The notes below the pieces were generated by a model. The model searched no databases, was not told where the DNA came from, and saw nothing but the letters and a program-made list of their open reading frames with translations. The position numbers and the translations under genes are program-made. Below, piece by piece: positions 32,580 through 45,110 of a DNA stretch of 64,000 bases (its first letter is position 1; the number at the start of each line of letters is the position of its first letter). The DNA is from Liolophura sinensis (lineage: Eukaryota; Mollusca; Polyplacophora; Chitonida; Chitonidae): positions 18,917,501 to 18,981,500 of the forward strand of contig NC_088303.1 of NCBI RefSeq assembly GCF_032854445.1, in the 5' to 3' direction.

Positions 32580-34111
32580 TGCATGACAATGGTGTACAAT
32601 CTGACTATTGCTAAGTATGATGCCGGTGCACCTGACTGATTAAATCAACAGTAAATGATATAATTGCCATAACGCACTCGATCACCACTTTGAAACTGAC
32701 TTACACCTGACCGAGATCACTACACTGAGGGATACAGAATGAAACTTTTCCCTGTGTACATTCGTGAACAAACGCCCGGTGGTTTACCTATGGCACCTTA
32801 GCTCATACAAGGTCACAGTTCATGCGTCATTGGTTGAGGGATATTTGTAGATGTTCCAATGCACATAAAACCATAATACAAACATCTGCCACTTGCCCGC
32901 GACTTCTGGTTTGTTTGCATGACAACAACGCCAACTTCCGTTTTATGGGTTACTAAATTACGAAATGCAACTATCTACCAACGCATGTATAAAATGTGGA
33001 ACGGACTTTTTTGTGGTATTGCCTCGCAAGAAAAAGACTTGATAGCAGGAAAAAATTCTGAGAGAATGACAGTAAAATAGTTCATTGCAAAGTAATATGA
33101 ATGTATAAGGGACACCTTGACACACTGGTTATATTAGTCCCAGCTAATAGTCCCAGAGGAAAAACAGAGGTGAAATACAAATGTATAGTGTTCGCCAGCC
33201 CTCTTTCAAAACGTATTGTGCTTACTAAAAAATGCTTTTTGATGTAAATCATATTTAACAAGTTGAAAGTTGATGAATATACATTCATAATTTTGCCAGG
33301 TAGGCTACGCACGTACACATGTTCGTGCTCAAATGTAGCTTTGAGGATACAGAACCGATTTTCAAATCAATTCTACACGACGGAAAAATAATTTAACCTT
33401 GAAAAATATATACATGTAAGTATGAAAAATAATGGACATTTAGAATGCTTTCAAGAAAAAAAAGTGGGCACTTCTACTACATGTAGCCATTGTACTTCAT
33501 TTACAAGAAGCAATGGGTACACGTACTTCAGTCTCCGTTGTATCCAACGACCTCCGCATACGTTGAAATCTCACATCAGATTTCATGTCTGATGTCGATG
33601 TCACGCACATGTACACATATATCCTGTAACTGGTGACCTGCAGAGAAGGGTAAAATGAAGCATAATAACATTATGCTCAACTGAAAGCAGTTGTTAAGTC
33701 GGTCACCTGGCCAAAGTGTGACCAACCCCTTGTCGTCATATCGCTGTAAAGTATGAAGTACGGCGTTTAACCCCAAACACACATAAACAGGCCTACATAT
33801 ATGCTTGAACATGAGGAAAATTAAAAATGCCGCCAATCTTCACTTGGGTTTAATAACTGGAGAAATTGGGCGAATCAAAAGGCCGGGATTAAAACTAAAT
33901 TTTACTTTGAATATAAAAAAAAAATCTAGCCAACTCCCCTCTACCATTCAATTTTTACAATTTTGACTTACACCGGACATACACGTGCCTGCAGACATTT
34001 GTTTATTTTTCTTGTACAATGAAAGCACAACTAAGCAACTTCCATGGAACATAAGGAGCTGAGTTCATCTTTTGCAGACCTATATTAAAACGTAATATCG
34101 GGATATTTAAT

Positions 34112-34178
<67 letters not shown>

Positions 34179-34301
34179 TTTTTTTGTTGTTTTTTTTCAG
34201 TCACATTATGTGGCGCTTTGGCGGGATTACATAAAAACCAATTCAACTTTTTCTTGTACTGTTAGTTTATTGGCCATAACTGACTCTGAAAGAGCGAGAA
34301 A

Positions 34302-34350
<49 letters not shown>
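34112..34350. repeat. (GT)n and (TA)n microsatellites
   Basis: A (GT/TG) run of about 60 bp at 34112-34175 is followed by a T-rich stretch and, after an A-run, a (TA)n of about 40 bp at 34309-34349. Both are pure enough to be polymorphic. Confidence 0.95.
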
Positions 34351-34352
<2 letters not shown>

Positions 34353-34937
34353 CCAAAGGATCACGCGGTTCACAACCAATCACGTTTTACACATTTCACA
34401 CATGTAGAAGAACATGAATCCCATGTGTACAGAATCGGTTCAGTGAAAACAAAAAAGGTTGCAGGGGGGGGGGGGGGCGCTATATTTAAATTTCTTGTGT
34501 ATATTAGGTGCCGCCGAAAACTAGCCCAAGCATTTGTGGTACTTGAAAAATTTAATATTATCTGTACAAACAGGCCTATATGCTGTACTTTGAAATTTGA
34601 AAATGAGTAGAACAGTCACTGTAGATACTTCATTAATCTAGGGCTGTCTGAACAAGTATATACTGCACAAGAGAAATGGTCCAGGAGGTGCCAAACATTT
34701 TATTCTTTGCGTTGACCCCGCAAGGCCTGATATCAGGCAAGTAAGGATGTTTATGGCAAAATCAGACAGCAATGCATTATACAATTCAGTTTATTCAGTA
34801 TCGACAAAAGCATTTATTAAATTACATCATTTTATTCTATTACCTACAGACGATAGCTCTGTATGACCATGCTCCGTTTTTTTTATATTTATATTGGCGC
34901 TCGCATAGTTATGGCTTTCTGATATTCACCCCTGTAG

Positions 34938-35160
34938 GATGCTAGCACGGCGCAATGAGCCAGGAGCCTCCCACCAATGAGGTGGCTGTGAGTTAGACAA
35001 CCCATGCTGGTTTCCTCTGCGGTATTACGGGGGAAGGTCTTAAAGTAACCTACGGATGGTCGTGGGTTTCTCCGATTTCCTTCCACTATAAGGCTGGACA
35101 CCGTCGTATGAGTGAAATATTCTTGTGTACGGCGTAACACCAATCAAATAAATAAATAAA
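34938..35160 (+). repeat. Family A SINE, 5'-truncated
   Basis: It begins in the tRNA-like part (gctagcacggcgcaatgagc), with the body ggatggtcgtgggtttctcc and core atattcttgtgtacggcgta, and ends in (AAAT)n. Confidence 0.8.
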
Positions 35161-35689
35161 TAACTACCCCAGCGCATTTGCGATCAGAATAGCCACCGTC
35201 AGTTTTTACAGGAACCTAGCGCAGTGTATCACACAAAAACAACCTGAGTATGCTACTTTCCAGATGGAAGATGTTTGTTTCAGCTCAGAGAAAACTACAA
35301 AAGATCACCGAAATTCCTGAAAAGGGAAGAGCACCATAGGCTGAGTGTTCTCCCCTGGACTCACAAAATACTATCTACGTGTACATGCAAAAAGAAATAT
35401 TACATGACCTGTCTCGGAGTAACAACTCTGTGTTTTCTTCTGTTTGGTGCCAACTGGCGTAATGTAAATCATGCAGAACTTGATTCTGTAAGCAGACTAG
35501 TAGAAATACACAATGTTTGCTCTCACCATCGTTGTTGGTAACTGTGTACACCTTGCTTCTCCATTGTTCTGTCCCATTGTTTCAGAAAAATTTGTACCGC
35601 TTTATACCCCTGTAAGCGCTCTGTTCCCTTTGGTAGATTTCCTTTCGCATAGTAAAATACCAGTCAGCTTATGATTGAGTTATCCCTCT

Positions 35690-35815
35690 GAAATTATTCC
35701 CATGGGTTTCTCCGGGTTTGTCCAATTTCCTCTCACCATAATGCTAACCGCCTCCATATAAGTCAAATACTCTTGAGTACGGCGTAAAACAACAAAAAAT
35801 GAATAAATAAATCCT
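35690..35815 (+). repeat. Family A SINE, 3' half
   Basis: The body and core gggtttctccgggtttgtcc, cataatgctaaccgcc and actcttgagtacggcgtaaa are followed by an A-rich tail with AAAT units. Confidence 0.8.
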
Positions 35816-36119
35816 AAATGGTGAAATTTCGCCATTTTCTCTGACTTAAATGAGCGTAGGCCTAGAACTCCCTCATCGGGATCAGCAGATGTTTCCAGAA
35901 CCAAACAGAGATTATGTAAATCAAATCTAACTGCTGTACTTCAATGGGTAATTCAGTTCCCTCGATTACAGAACACATCTCGACATTAATCTTAGCCAGC
36001 CAGATTTCTTCAATATCTGTATTGATATATTTATGTAAGATCTGTGTTTACTGGTATCCATGAGAAGGTATCTGCCCTGATGTTGGAATTTTCCGATCTG
36101 TACTGAAATTTAAAATTAA

Positions 36120-37420
36120 ACCCAAAGAGTTTACTGACTCACCTGTGCTCCAACGCCGGAACCCCACTCTTTGTCATGTGGCAAGTCAGGGGTTTGTTGT
36201 CTGTGAAGGCCAAAAACTCCTGAATTTGTCACACAGCCTGCTTAAGAGCTAGTCCTCTTAACGGTAGAATGAACTGAATCCTACAACGATTTCATTTCTC
36301 GCAGTGATGTTTGTGTAAGCCATTCAGAAACACAACGAATTAGCCGACACAACGTGTCCGAAAAACTTCTCTGTTTTGAAGAAATGACACTTGCACAGTT
36401 CCACCTTCAGCCCATGTTATGACAGCTTTACCATTAGCTTTACTGAATCAATTCAGTTAGTTCAAATGATCAGGGGTGCTGGGGGGCAACTGATGACATC
36501 GTCCAAATGGACGAATATCCATTCCATCAGATCATCTCTAAATATCGTCGACATCAGTCGTTGGAAGCTGGGCGGCACATTCATCAGTCTGATGGCCATT
36601 CTGTTGAATTTGTAATGCCCGATTGTCGCTTTCCTCTGTTTAATCTGATTGAATGCTGACTTCAAATCGATGGTCGAAGAGAAACATTCTCTAGACAAAA
36701 GGTCTAGAGACTCCTCGATTCATGATATCAGATATGCACCATGGTCTTGCTGTTTAGTGTGCAATAGTCCACGCACATCCTAAGATCTCCATTTTTTCTT
36801 CCAGATAAGCATCGGCGGTGCCCCATAGCTTGAAGTACTTTGTTCCAGCAGATCTTCAAGGCGTAACTTGACATCGCCGACTAAGTTGGGAGGTATTCTG
36901 CGACAGGAAACACTAAATGGAATATCGTCCGTGGTTGCAATTTTATGCTTGACGATTTGAGGCTTACCAAAATTCTCACAGAGAACTTCGGCATACTTAC
37001 CAAAAAATCTTCCTAGACTGTTCCAATTCTACCTTATTTCCACTGAAATTATCTAAATTGGGAAGCAAAACTTCACCAACAGGTTCCTCCCGGTTCACGC
37101 CGACAAACACTTGTTCATCTCAAAGTATAGCTTTGCATCACCCCAAGTTTAGCCGTAGATGGTAACCAAATGTCGCTAACTGTTGGATTCAAAACTTCCA
37201 CATTGCCATCAGAAAGTGCGAAAATTTAATATCCTGTTGTTGGCCGTGACAAGGGTTTAACAAGTAGAGTCTCACCCTGTGGCACTTTTGTGACCTATAC
37301 TCGTGAAAGTGATAAAGCTGGAATCAGAGTTTCATGACTGCTATTTATCACTGCCAACTTAGGCCGACACATGTCAGTAGATTTCACCTCAATCTTCTGA
37401 AAACTCAAGTTCTGAAATTC
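36120..37420 (-). pseudogene. Ty3/gypsy-type retroelement pol remnant
   Basis: Minus-strand frames at 36962-36740 and 36698-36462 carry reverse transcriptase blocks. The first gives IPPNLVGDVKLRLEDLL and SSYGAPPML, then after a frameshift LRMCVDYCTLNSKT. The second gives STIDLKSAFNQI, FNRMAIRLMNVPPSFQRLM and FVHLDDVI. These match the gypsy order (D-R-CVDYR-LN, DL-sgy-QI, fGL-naP--Fqrlm, YlDDil). YLDD is replaced by HLDD and stops interrupt the frame. The sequence on either side may contain protease and RNase H debris, which I could not delimit. No LTRs were found. Confidence 0.7.
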
Positions 37421-37508
37421 AAAAACACGTTACAACACATTCATACCAACAAAACGAACATGTTATTTTGACCACCACATGAATCACTAAACACTAACAT
37501 TCTTAAAT

Positions 37509-37783
37509 GGGGCCTCCGTGGCTCAGTTGGTTAGCGCGCTAGCGCAGCGTAATGACCCAAGAGTCTCTCACCAATGCGGTCGCTGTGAGTTCAAGTCCAG
37601 CTCGTGCTGTCTTCCTCTCCGGCCGTATGTGGGAAGGTCTCTCAGCAACCTGAGGATGGTCGTGGGTTTCCCCCGGGCTGTGCCCGGTTTCCACCCACCA
37701 TAATGCTGGCCGCCGTCGTATAAGTGAAATATTCTTGAGTACGGCGTAAAACACCAATCAAATAAATAAATAAATAAACAAAT
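37509..37783 (+). repeat. Full-length family A SINE with 10-bp TSD
   Basis: This is the best-preserved family A copy. The head is ggcctccgtggctcagttgg with B box gagttcaagtcc, the middle is ctcagcaacctgaggatggt, then ctggccgccgtcgtataagt, the core atattcttgagtacggcgta and (AAAT)n. The duplication ATTCTTAAAT is perfect at 37499-37508 and 37784-37793. Confidence 0.92.
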
Positions 37784-37793
37784 ATTCTTAAAT

Positions 37794-40700
37794 TATCAAC
37801 AATCGTATGAAGAACTTTAACACTGGTCACTATATACCCCACATATGGTAGTCTAGACGAATGATAGCTGTTTCAGCTCTCAAATTACCTCTGTTGCAAA
37901 ATATCACCGAAACTCTAATACAAAAACACGATGGAAGGGATACCACTTGAAAAAGGGTAGTGCTCTCCCACACATTCAAAAAATGCTATTTACATGTACG
38001 TACAAAAAGAAATATTATATGACTTGTCATAAAAGCTAACGATTCTATACCAATAGACTGACAAAAATCCTGAGCTGTAGATCATCACAAAGGTAAATAT
38101 CTATTCAAAGTCCTCAAGGTTTGACGCACTATACCATTTCATGTTTCAAACATAAAACTTGCATGAATAGCATTTCCACTGCATACCTGAAATTCAAATA
38201 TTGTCATGTGTTTTATGCTTTATAATCACTTTCACTATTTTTAATTTTCGACTAAAGGCAGCCATTAGTACTGGAAAGAGAAGACAGACACCATCACAAA
38301 GTACTGTTTTGGTCATCTGACAATTCTTTGCAGGGCGATGGAAAGAAGTGATTAAACAGCAGATGGAAGAGTAACCCGATGCGGTGGAAAGATAATACAA
38401 AGCGATGGAATGATAGACATTATCGTGCCATTACCTTCAACTATCGTTCCATCGTTTCGTTCCTTGATGATAACCTTAACTGATCTACATAATCAGTATA
38501 TATTTAAAACGAAACAGCTCGCGCATATCACCTATTATTGATTTTTCGGTCACCTGAGAATAATTCATTTAGGGTATTTAGGTACACATTTTACCTGATG
38601 TATATTTCTTATCGGGATATACGTAAGGAGCTACTGCGAACTGATAGCTGTTACCTTTATCAATACGGTGACTAACTCTGGCAACCGAACACATCCGCAG
38701 ACATGCGCCGTGGTGAGGTATCAACTTAGCGAGATCTCAAGGAGAACTATCTTTTAAATCAGAAATATCACACCCGGATCCGTGTGTTCTTTATACCAGG
38801 GGTAATTATCCACAGGTAAGTCTACTATCATTTGTATACTTTCTTGATATTAAAATGTTGCAACACTGATAATATTAAATCCAACATTTTGAAGGAGAGA
38901 AAGTATTTATAATGTAGGCTACATTAACACATTCAAAGGCGTTACAAATTTGACTCTTTAAACATGATGTAATTTAATACTGCCACCTTTTACTCCTTTT
39001 GAAATAGTATGAAGTATAGTTGGGTCAGCAACGCGGCGCCTCACTTTACGGTGCTCTTTGGAATCTAACGAAAGCAGAATTTTACATTTTCATGTAAAAT
39101 GTCTTGGTTTTTTGGCATTTGATTTACAGCTTGAAGGGACAACGCCACAACATTTTAGATATCAAATTTTTGCACATTATTGCGTTAAAGAATTTATGGA
39201 ATAAGCTACAATAAAGATGAACACGACAACAGGGAAAAGCTGATTTTGTTCTCATAATTCCGCGTTTTAAAATTAAAATGTTATCATGTTGGCAGGGTTT
39301 CAAAATGGGCCGATAACCAAAAGCGAAACTTTAACTTTAAATGTTTCTTTGACACAGTTTTGAAAAAGCTTTGCGCTTTGATTGCAACTGTTTACACATC
39401 CTACAAATCAATTTCATTCCATACAACCAATATACAGCCCCTAATCTAGAGATCTAGAGATACACTCGTTGTAAACCGTACGAAACTTGAAGTGAAGGCG
39501 TTCGATTTATCCATTTATTTCATCTGGTATTTTCACGCCGTACTCAAGAATATTTCACCTGAACGACAGAGGCCAGCAATATAGTCATATAAAAACGGGG
39601 GGGAAACCCACGACAGCTTGGTGGCAGTTCTTCCCACGGAAGGTGTTTGATGGAATAGCCTTGATATACCAGTGTTTTCAGCGATAGCGCAAATATGTTG
39701 GATAAATCGACAAATAACACAAAGGATCTAACAAATGTTACAAGGCGGGATATCTGCACGCCATATGAAGGACCCTTTGGTGGACTATGATCCAAGCGAG
39801 GATAACTTACAATGTCAACACTGAAACCATATGTACAAATATCCCTTTTGTCGTAAAGTTTGCTTAATATTAAACCGTTTTAGTCTTTGTACAAGTGTAG
39901 GTTCAGATAAGATGTACCATCTGGGGTCTGTATTTCCTTAAATGCAGCGATGGTGGTCTTGAGAGCTTTTGCTATACGTGGGTTGTTTAAAGGTAGCAGA
40001 TTATCAATATACCGTTTAGTGAATGAAAAAGATCGAGCCAGATGCAGATTACTTTTCTGCATTAATTTCTGTATATAATCGTATTAATATGAGAACAAGT
40101 ATATGTCAGCCAAACAGCATTACAGGGGAAGGGGGGAGTTTGTTGTTTGTCACAGTTTGTACCGGTTAACGCTATTTAGACTTTTTAATGAAGGAATGTC
40201 CATTAATAACGTGTAGAATTTGCTGTTCTATTCCGTCATCAATGTAAAATTGCGTGTTTACCTCTGGTGTCATGTCGCGTGGCAGGGGAGAAATAAAGGA
40301 ATGTGTGAACGTCATTGTTAATCTGTCTTGACGTTTTCCTCTTACCATGAAGTTGGCCAGCGTCGTATAAGTGAAATGATCTTGACTACAGCGTAAAGCG
40401 CCAATCAGATAAATAAATTAACTGATTAAAACATAAAAGGGACGTCGTCAAGTTTTAATGGGGGGGGGGAGGGGGGGGAGGGCTGAAGTGAAGATCTCTC
40501 CTATCACGGTTCGGGGGCTGTTATGGCCGTTTGCGCAGGGTTCCTTTCATGCCCACTTTTTGTGTATCATCAAAATAGTGTGCATGTGAGTGTGTGTGTC
40601 AGACGTGAGATAGTTCGGTGCCAATGATCAGTGGTTTACCCGGTGCACTGCGCTTTCCTTCATCTATAAAAACTGACCATCAAGTGGAAACAATCTTAAG

Positions 40701-41560
40701 TATGGCGTTGAACAAGAATAAAATAAATAAATAAATACATTTTATCATGACATTTGAAAACTGATGCCCTTTGTGCCCCGGTCTTTTTATGACTACCAAG
40801 CACCAATGAAATCATTCACATGTGACTCCTGTACGCAGCAAAAACTAATAGTTATATACATTGTTAAAATAAAAACGGCTAATTGACCATTCTAATAGAC
40901 ATGTCACGTGTTTTCTGTAAAACACCAATGTTTCGGAGAAAACGTTGGAAATGATTTATTGAAATTTGCAGCGTATTCCCCCACCCCATTTTTTGATGCA
41001 TTGCCAAAATGTTTGGAGTGTCTGGTATGTATTGATGTGTATTTTGAACCAACGAACTTCGATCGAAGGATACATAAGGTTTCCGATCTCCACTTTAGAT
41101 ATCTTTGTGTCGAAACATCCATCTGCACCATATGTTCACATTATCATTATTCACGTTTAAAAAAAACATATTGGCACATAGTCAACAGCCTGTGTTGTAA
41201 AATCGATTTATCTTGAAATGGAAACGTTGTAGAAAGTGCTTGGAAAAGCCACAATGGAATTACACAGCCTTCAGTTTTATACTGCTACCCTCTGCCTTTT
41301 CTGTAAACAAAGTCATTCTGTATTAAAGATCCCTTTTCATCTTCACCATCAAGACTATAATTATCAAAAAGCATGACAGAATTGCAGTAGAAATATTGAG
41401 GTCGTCAAGATGAGTTTTTGCGGAGTTGTATTGCTCGGCTAAAAAAAAACTCTTTCTGTATATATGTCTTTATGTTATTCCTATCATTCGTTGGCTGTCT
41501 GGAGGATTTATTTCTCATTTTTCATATACAATCATAACTTTACTTATATTTCACAAATAG
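37794..41560. other. Intergenic with SINE fragments
   Basis: Partial family A copies lie at 39530-39625 (minus), 40325-40425 (plus) and 40617-40738 (plus, variant with ggtttacccggtgcactgcg). G-rich runs lie at about 40461-40480. A Penelope-like fragment is at 39880-40070. The 102-residue ORF at 40908-41216 has no recognised similarity. No gene is recognised. Confidence 0.5.
39880..40070 (-). pseudogene. Penelope-like reverse transcriptase fragment
   Basis: A short minus-strand frame contains SFTKRYIDNLLPLNNPRI followed by TSYLNLHLYKD. It resembles the FxRYIDDLLxLNNP...sYLDLxL segment of invertebrate Penelope-like and related reverse transcriptases. The catalytic second Asp reads Asn (YIDN). 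Only this segment is recognisable. Confidence 0.5.
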
Positions 41561-41561
41561 G

Positions 41562-41850
41562 ACTAGAATTTATTTATTTAACGTCGAACAAAAAACTATT
41601 TAAGATGTTGCTATACGACTGCATTCATGGTATGGGAGGATAATCTAGTGTCTCCAACCACTACGTTCTGCCTTATCGGTGTGATATAATACGCGGCACT
41701 ACATTAAGTCTTCAGTCGAATAGGTATCATATTTTCCTTATAAGGCAGATGGTGAAATAAAGCCGCAGCTAAAATAGCGAGAGCTGGACTCGAACACACA
41801 ATCTCACAAGCCCGATAGCTGTTGAACGAGATTTTTTCGTTATGAAACAT
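41562..41850 (-). repeat. Family D tRNA-derived repeat
   Basis: The left end tttatttatttaacgtcgaa is the reversed tail and 3' core. The right end carries a B-box complement (gagctggactcgaacacaca). The central blocks resemble the copy at 58935-59220 (gataatctag, agcgagagctggactcgaac). Confidence 0.55.
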
Positions 41851-41944
41851 ACAAATTCACGCGTATATGTTAAAACACTGTATAAACCTCCAATGTCACA
41901 CGTAATTTAGAAAGTTTCTTACATTTTATAAACTTGTGGCATCT

Positions 41945-42285
41945 AAGGCTTTACATGGGCTGTATGTATGCTTGATGTTTTACGTCGTACGCAACAATTT
42001 CCAGTCGTATGACGACGAGGAGTCATTTATTGTGTGTATACATACGTATTGTGTTTTCTTGCTTCAAGGAAAGTCCATGCCGCCATGCAGTGCTACTGCC
42101 ACTGAATTAAGTATCATGCCGAAGACACCAGACATAACATCGCACCAAACCATTATGCTGACACCGGGCAAACCAATCCTGTTTCCATCTCTAACCTATC
42201 AATGATCACCAAACAGCGCAGCAACAAGTGTTATTTGTCGGTATGACCCGACCTGGGTTTGATCTCAAGTCTCCAGACATTGGAT
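41945..42285 (-). repeat. Family C SINE-like repeat
   Basis: The left end tgtatgtatgcttgatgttt (reversed CATA-type tail and core) is followed by cagtcgtatgacgacgagg, then atcatgccgaagacaccaga and aaccattatgctgacaccgg. It is the same order as at 47570-47822. Confidence 0.7.
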
Positions 42286-42489
42286 TGAGCATAGTTTCCA
42301 AAAATAAAAATATACATCTTTGTTGTGATATAGTTTACCATCCTATTGCTTAATTCAGTGATTGATGGATGAGAGTGGTGCAGCTTTTATTGTATATCAT
42401 AGACAAATAATGATATTGTGTGATCGATATTCTGGATTCTTCAGTCTTGTTCATACTTATATAGTTACACTGTGTGTTGTTTCTTCTAG

Positions 42490-43055
42490 TGTTTTCCGAT
42501 GGAAATTTGGATCGCCAAATAAGAAAACAAAAAGCACATAACAGCTGTGCCATTAATAATGTTGGAGTTGGCAGTATTGAATGCAATGTTGACAACAGTT
42601 GCAAATGCATACAAGGACAAATATCCTCCAAAATGGTGCATGTGTTCTTCCTCATCGATCGCAATGACCGTTGCTTTACAGTTCACATGAAAGTGTTCAG
42701 GAATGTACTCCATACGCAACAATCGCGCACTCAAGCCAATACGCATGCGTGCCGAATAGCCGGTAAATTGCAATCAACAGCTTGTTACAACTATATTCCT
42801 CATGATCATTCAAGTGTGGCGATTGTAATATACAGTACGAATTTTTATAAGCAACATATAAAAACCAGACCCATCCAATATGTTTTAGTTAGTTCCATAT
42901 TGGCTAAATTAGAGGCAGGCTCTCAAGTCAGTATTAAATGTGTGTCATTTAACTTTTTTACAACAGGCGTTACGCAGCTAAACGGAAGATTCGCAGTACA
43001 TTTGCACCAATACAATAATAGTCCACTGTGCTCTCCCAATTTTGGAAGATTTTGA
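42490..43055 (+). CDS. Uncharacterised terminal exon, about 188 residues, partial gene
   Basis: A 582-bp open frame is preceded by a good acceptor (tttcttctag, ending 42489) and ends at TGA 43053-43055. This suggests the last exon of a spliced gene whose upstream exons I cannot find. It encodes several Cys (NSCAINN, IECNVDNSCKC) and hydrophobic strand-like stretches (MVHVFFLIDR, SVAIVIYSTNFY, IQYVLVSSILAKLEAGSQV). A C-terminal KLEAGSQVSIKC...NGRFAVHL pattern resembles the end of TNF- or C1q-type jelly-roll domains, but the resemblance is weak and I make no assignment. It could also be a chance frame; overlapping antisense ORFs exist. Confidence 0.4.
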
Positions 43056-45110
43056 ATACATTTAGCTCGTTAACGGCTGTGTTAAAAATGAGAAAATATC
43101 AATCGGATCTCCAACAATCCTAACAAAAATGGCAGCTAGGAGCGAGACAAACCCAGAATCCAGTATATCAAGGCAGATACAAAGTAAACACAACTGGAAC
43201 TGAGCCGAATCCTAGGCTGTCGATGGAAGTCTGCAATGTTTTAGCATTGGCACATCTTCATTTGATCAAGCCGGCGATGTCCGACATCATCTTTCTTACC
43301 ATTCACACTGCCTAATCAGGTTTCACTTTATACCCTAGTTATTGACGCTTACAGTTCAAAACAACAACATGGGATGTGTCTATTGTTACGACCCAAACTG
43401 CCTGTATTATAAAGAGATGGCTTGTTCGAAATACACGACAGTTTAGCCGCACAAAAAAGTAACCAAAACCAGCAGATTTTATTTTACAACAATTTATTAG
43501 CTTAACAAGAACAGATAATAAGACTTATACAAATATTAAGGTACTTAAGTTTAACAAGAAAGGATAGCAGTATCTATACAAATACTAAGGTACTTACGGT
43601 GTCAAGTCCAAACGGACGCATATATTCCACAATATATATACCACACAGGCATAAATGCTCAGAGGCAAATTCACAAGGTGGAAAATCCACAGTATAACTG
43701 AGTGTATGACGAAATATACACAAAAAATGCTCGGTGGAGATAGGATATAACAAAGCCAGAGGCTATAGAGACACTAAAATTCAGCACAAAAGGCCTACTA
43801 AAATAATACACAGCGAAAGCATCCAAACTCTCAATAATTCTTCCATCTCCGATCTCTGTTCTCTCCCTCTGGCCTGCTTTCATAGGTCTTATATAACCTC
43901 GTGGAATTGTCCAGAATAAGAAAATTCCTGAACACTTGATGTAAACAAACAGGCACTAAGTTCAGACAGGTATGCTAAGTTCAGACAGCACTCCCTGAAC
44001 TTAGCATATGTAAACAGTGGCAAGCTATATTTAGAAACTGACGGCAGTCGTGCACATAACACTGTAGTGAGAAGTGTGCGATGTGCGGAATATATTTATT
44101 TCACTCAAGACGTAAAAGTGCTAGCGCAAAAAAAAAAAATAATTTCTCGCACATGGACGTGTTAAGGATTATTATAGGGGGGAACGCTCATTTTGAAGCA
44201 AAATAACTTTGACAGAAATTAGTGGCGCAACAACAACAACATAGGCTACATCGATAGGTTGTTCTATCTCTCTCGTTATCACCGGTATTGCCTAATAGCA
44301 CAGAGACTTTCAGCTGCCTACTTGTTTTAGTAAAAGCACATCTATAACCGTCCACAGCACTGCTTACTGTTGTTATATAACGCTGTGTCAAGGAATAAAT
44401 CGGACCCGAGCTTACATGCATTTACATTTCGAAACAAGGAAAGACACAATTACAAAGGACGATCAGTGATGGGCTGAAAATGCCTTGGCGGAAGTATTTG
44501 GCCCGCATTGCCATTCTCTGTCAAAAGAATAGGTTTCTGGAGACTTTTATAGGTACACTAAAAGCAAAGACGAATACGAAGCGCATGGCAAGTAGGCCAA
44601 TCATCTTGCTGACAGGAAGATGATCATACTATCCCGGACAAAATTACACTAAAACTGGCCATGACAAACTAAGGCTACTTTAGACAGAAACGGCGCCAGA
44701 CAAGCATTTGATCTGACTTAATTTAATAAATGTTTATAACTGTTCACAATCATATCTCCACACATAGATGTACCTACGGGGGCGGTCATTTTCATGGCCG
44801 AAGAACACCATCGTGTCCAAAGTGAAACAATGATCTTCTACAAGTTACAGACGAGCCTTCTCATTTATAACATGCCAACTCGCACGTCATGCATATTGGT
44901 AGAAGACAAATGGTCTTCAACGAACGTAAGACTGCGCGACTGGTCCCACCCATATCCGTCACCGCACATTATCCTAGTACCTTATGAATAATAAGTGTCA
45001 AGGAACGTATACAAATCCTCTTTCCAAGAAAAGGATTGAAGTCTATGTAATATAAATTTATGGAAATAAATTAAATTTGAGACATTTTTTGCAGCTACAG
45101 AAGAACTGTT
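43056..45110. other. Intergenic, upstream of the epimerase
   Basis: No gene is recognised. A partial 60-bp direct duplication lies at about 43498-43600 (ttaacaagaa, tacaaatactaaggtactta). A perfect 14-bp inverted repeat is at 43971-44008. Just before the epimerase ATG, ttttttgcag at 45085-45094 could be the acceptor of a 5' UTR intron. Confidence 0.5.
43971..44008. repeat. Perfect 14-bp inverted repeat (hairpin)
   Basis: The arms tatgctaagttcag (43971-43984) and ctgaacttagcata (43995-44008) flank a 10-nt loop. A direct copy of ctaagttcagacag lies just upstream at 43956-43969. There is no T-run and no neighbouring gene end, so it is not called a terminator. Confidence 0.8.

Larger units (their letters stand above)
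32580..36120. other. Region upstream of MATCAP, with simple repeats and SINEs
   Basis: The MATCAP promoter should lie directly right of 32579; I see no clear core promoter motif. A degraded SINE 3' core (agtacggcgtttaacccc) is at about 33750-33775. Simple repeats are (GT)n at 34112-34175, (TA)n at 34309-34349 and a G-run at 34463-34476. SINE copies lie at 34938-35160 and 35690-35815. No gene is recognised. Confidence 0.5.

Noticed and set aside
37509-37600. tRNA-like sequences in SINE heads as real tRNA genes
   Set aside because: They have A- and B-box-like motifs but are followed by the SINE body and tail, with degenerate acceptor stems; the same applies to 8265, 10686 and 15317.
40908-41216. 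102-residue ORF with several Cys
   Set aside because: No recognised pattern, and an overlapping antisense frame of similar length exists; treated as chance.
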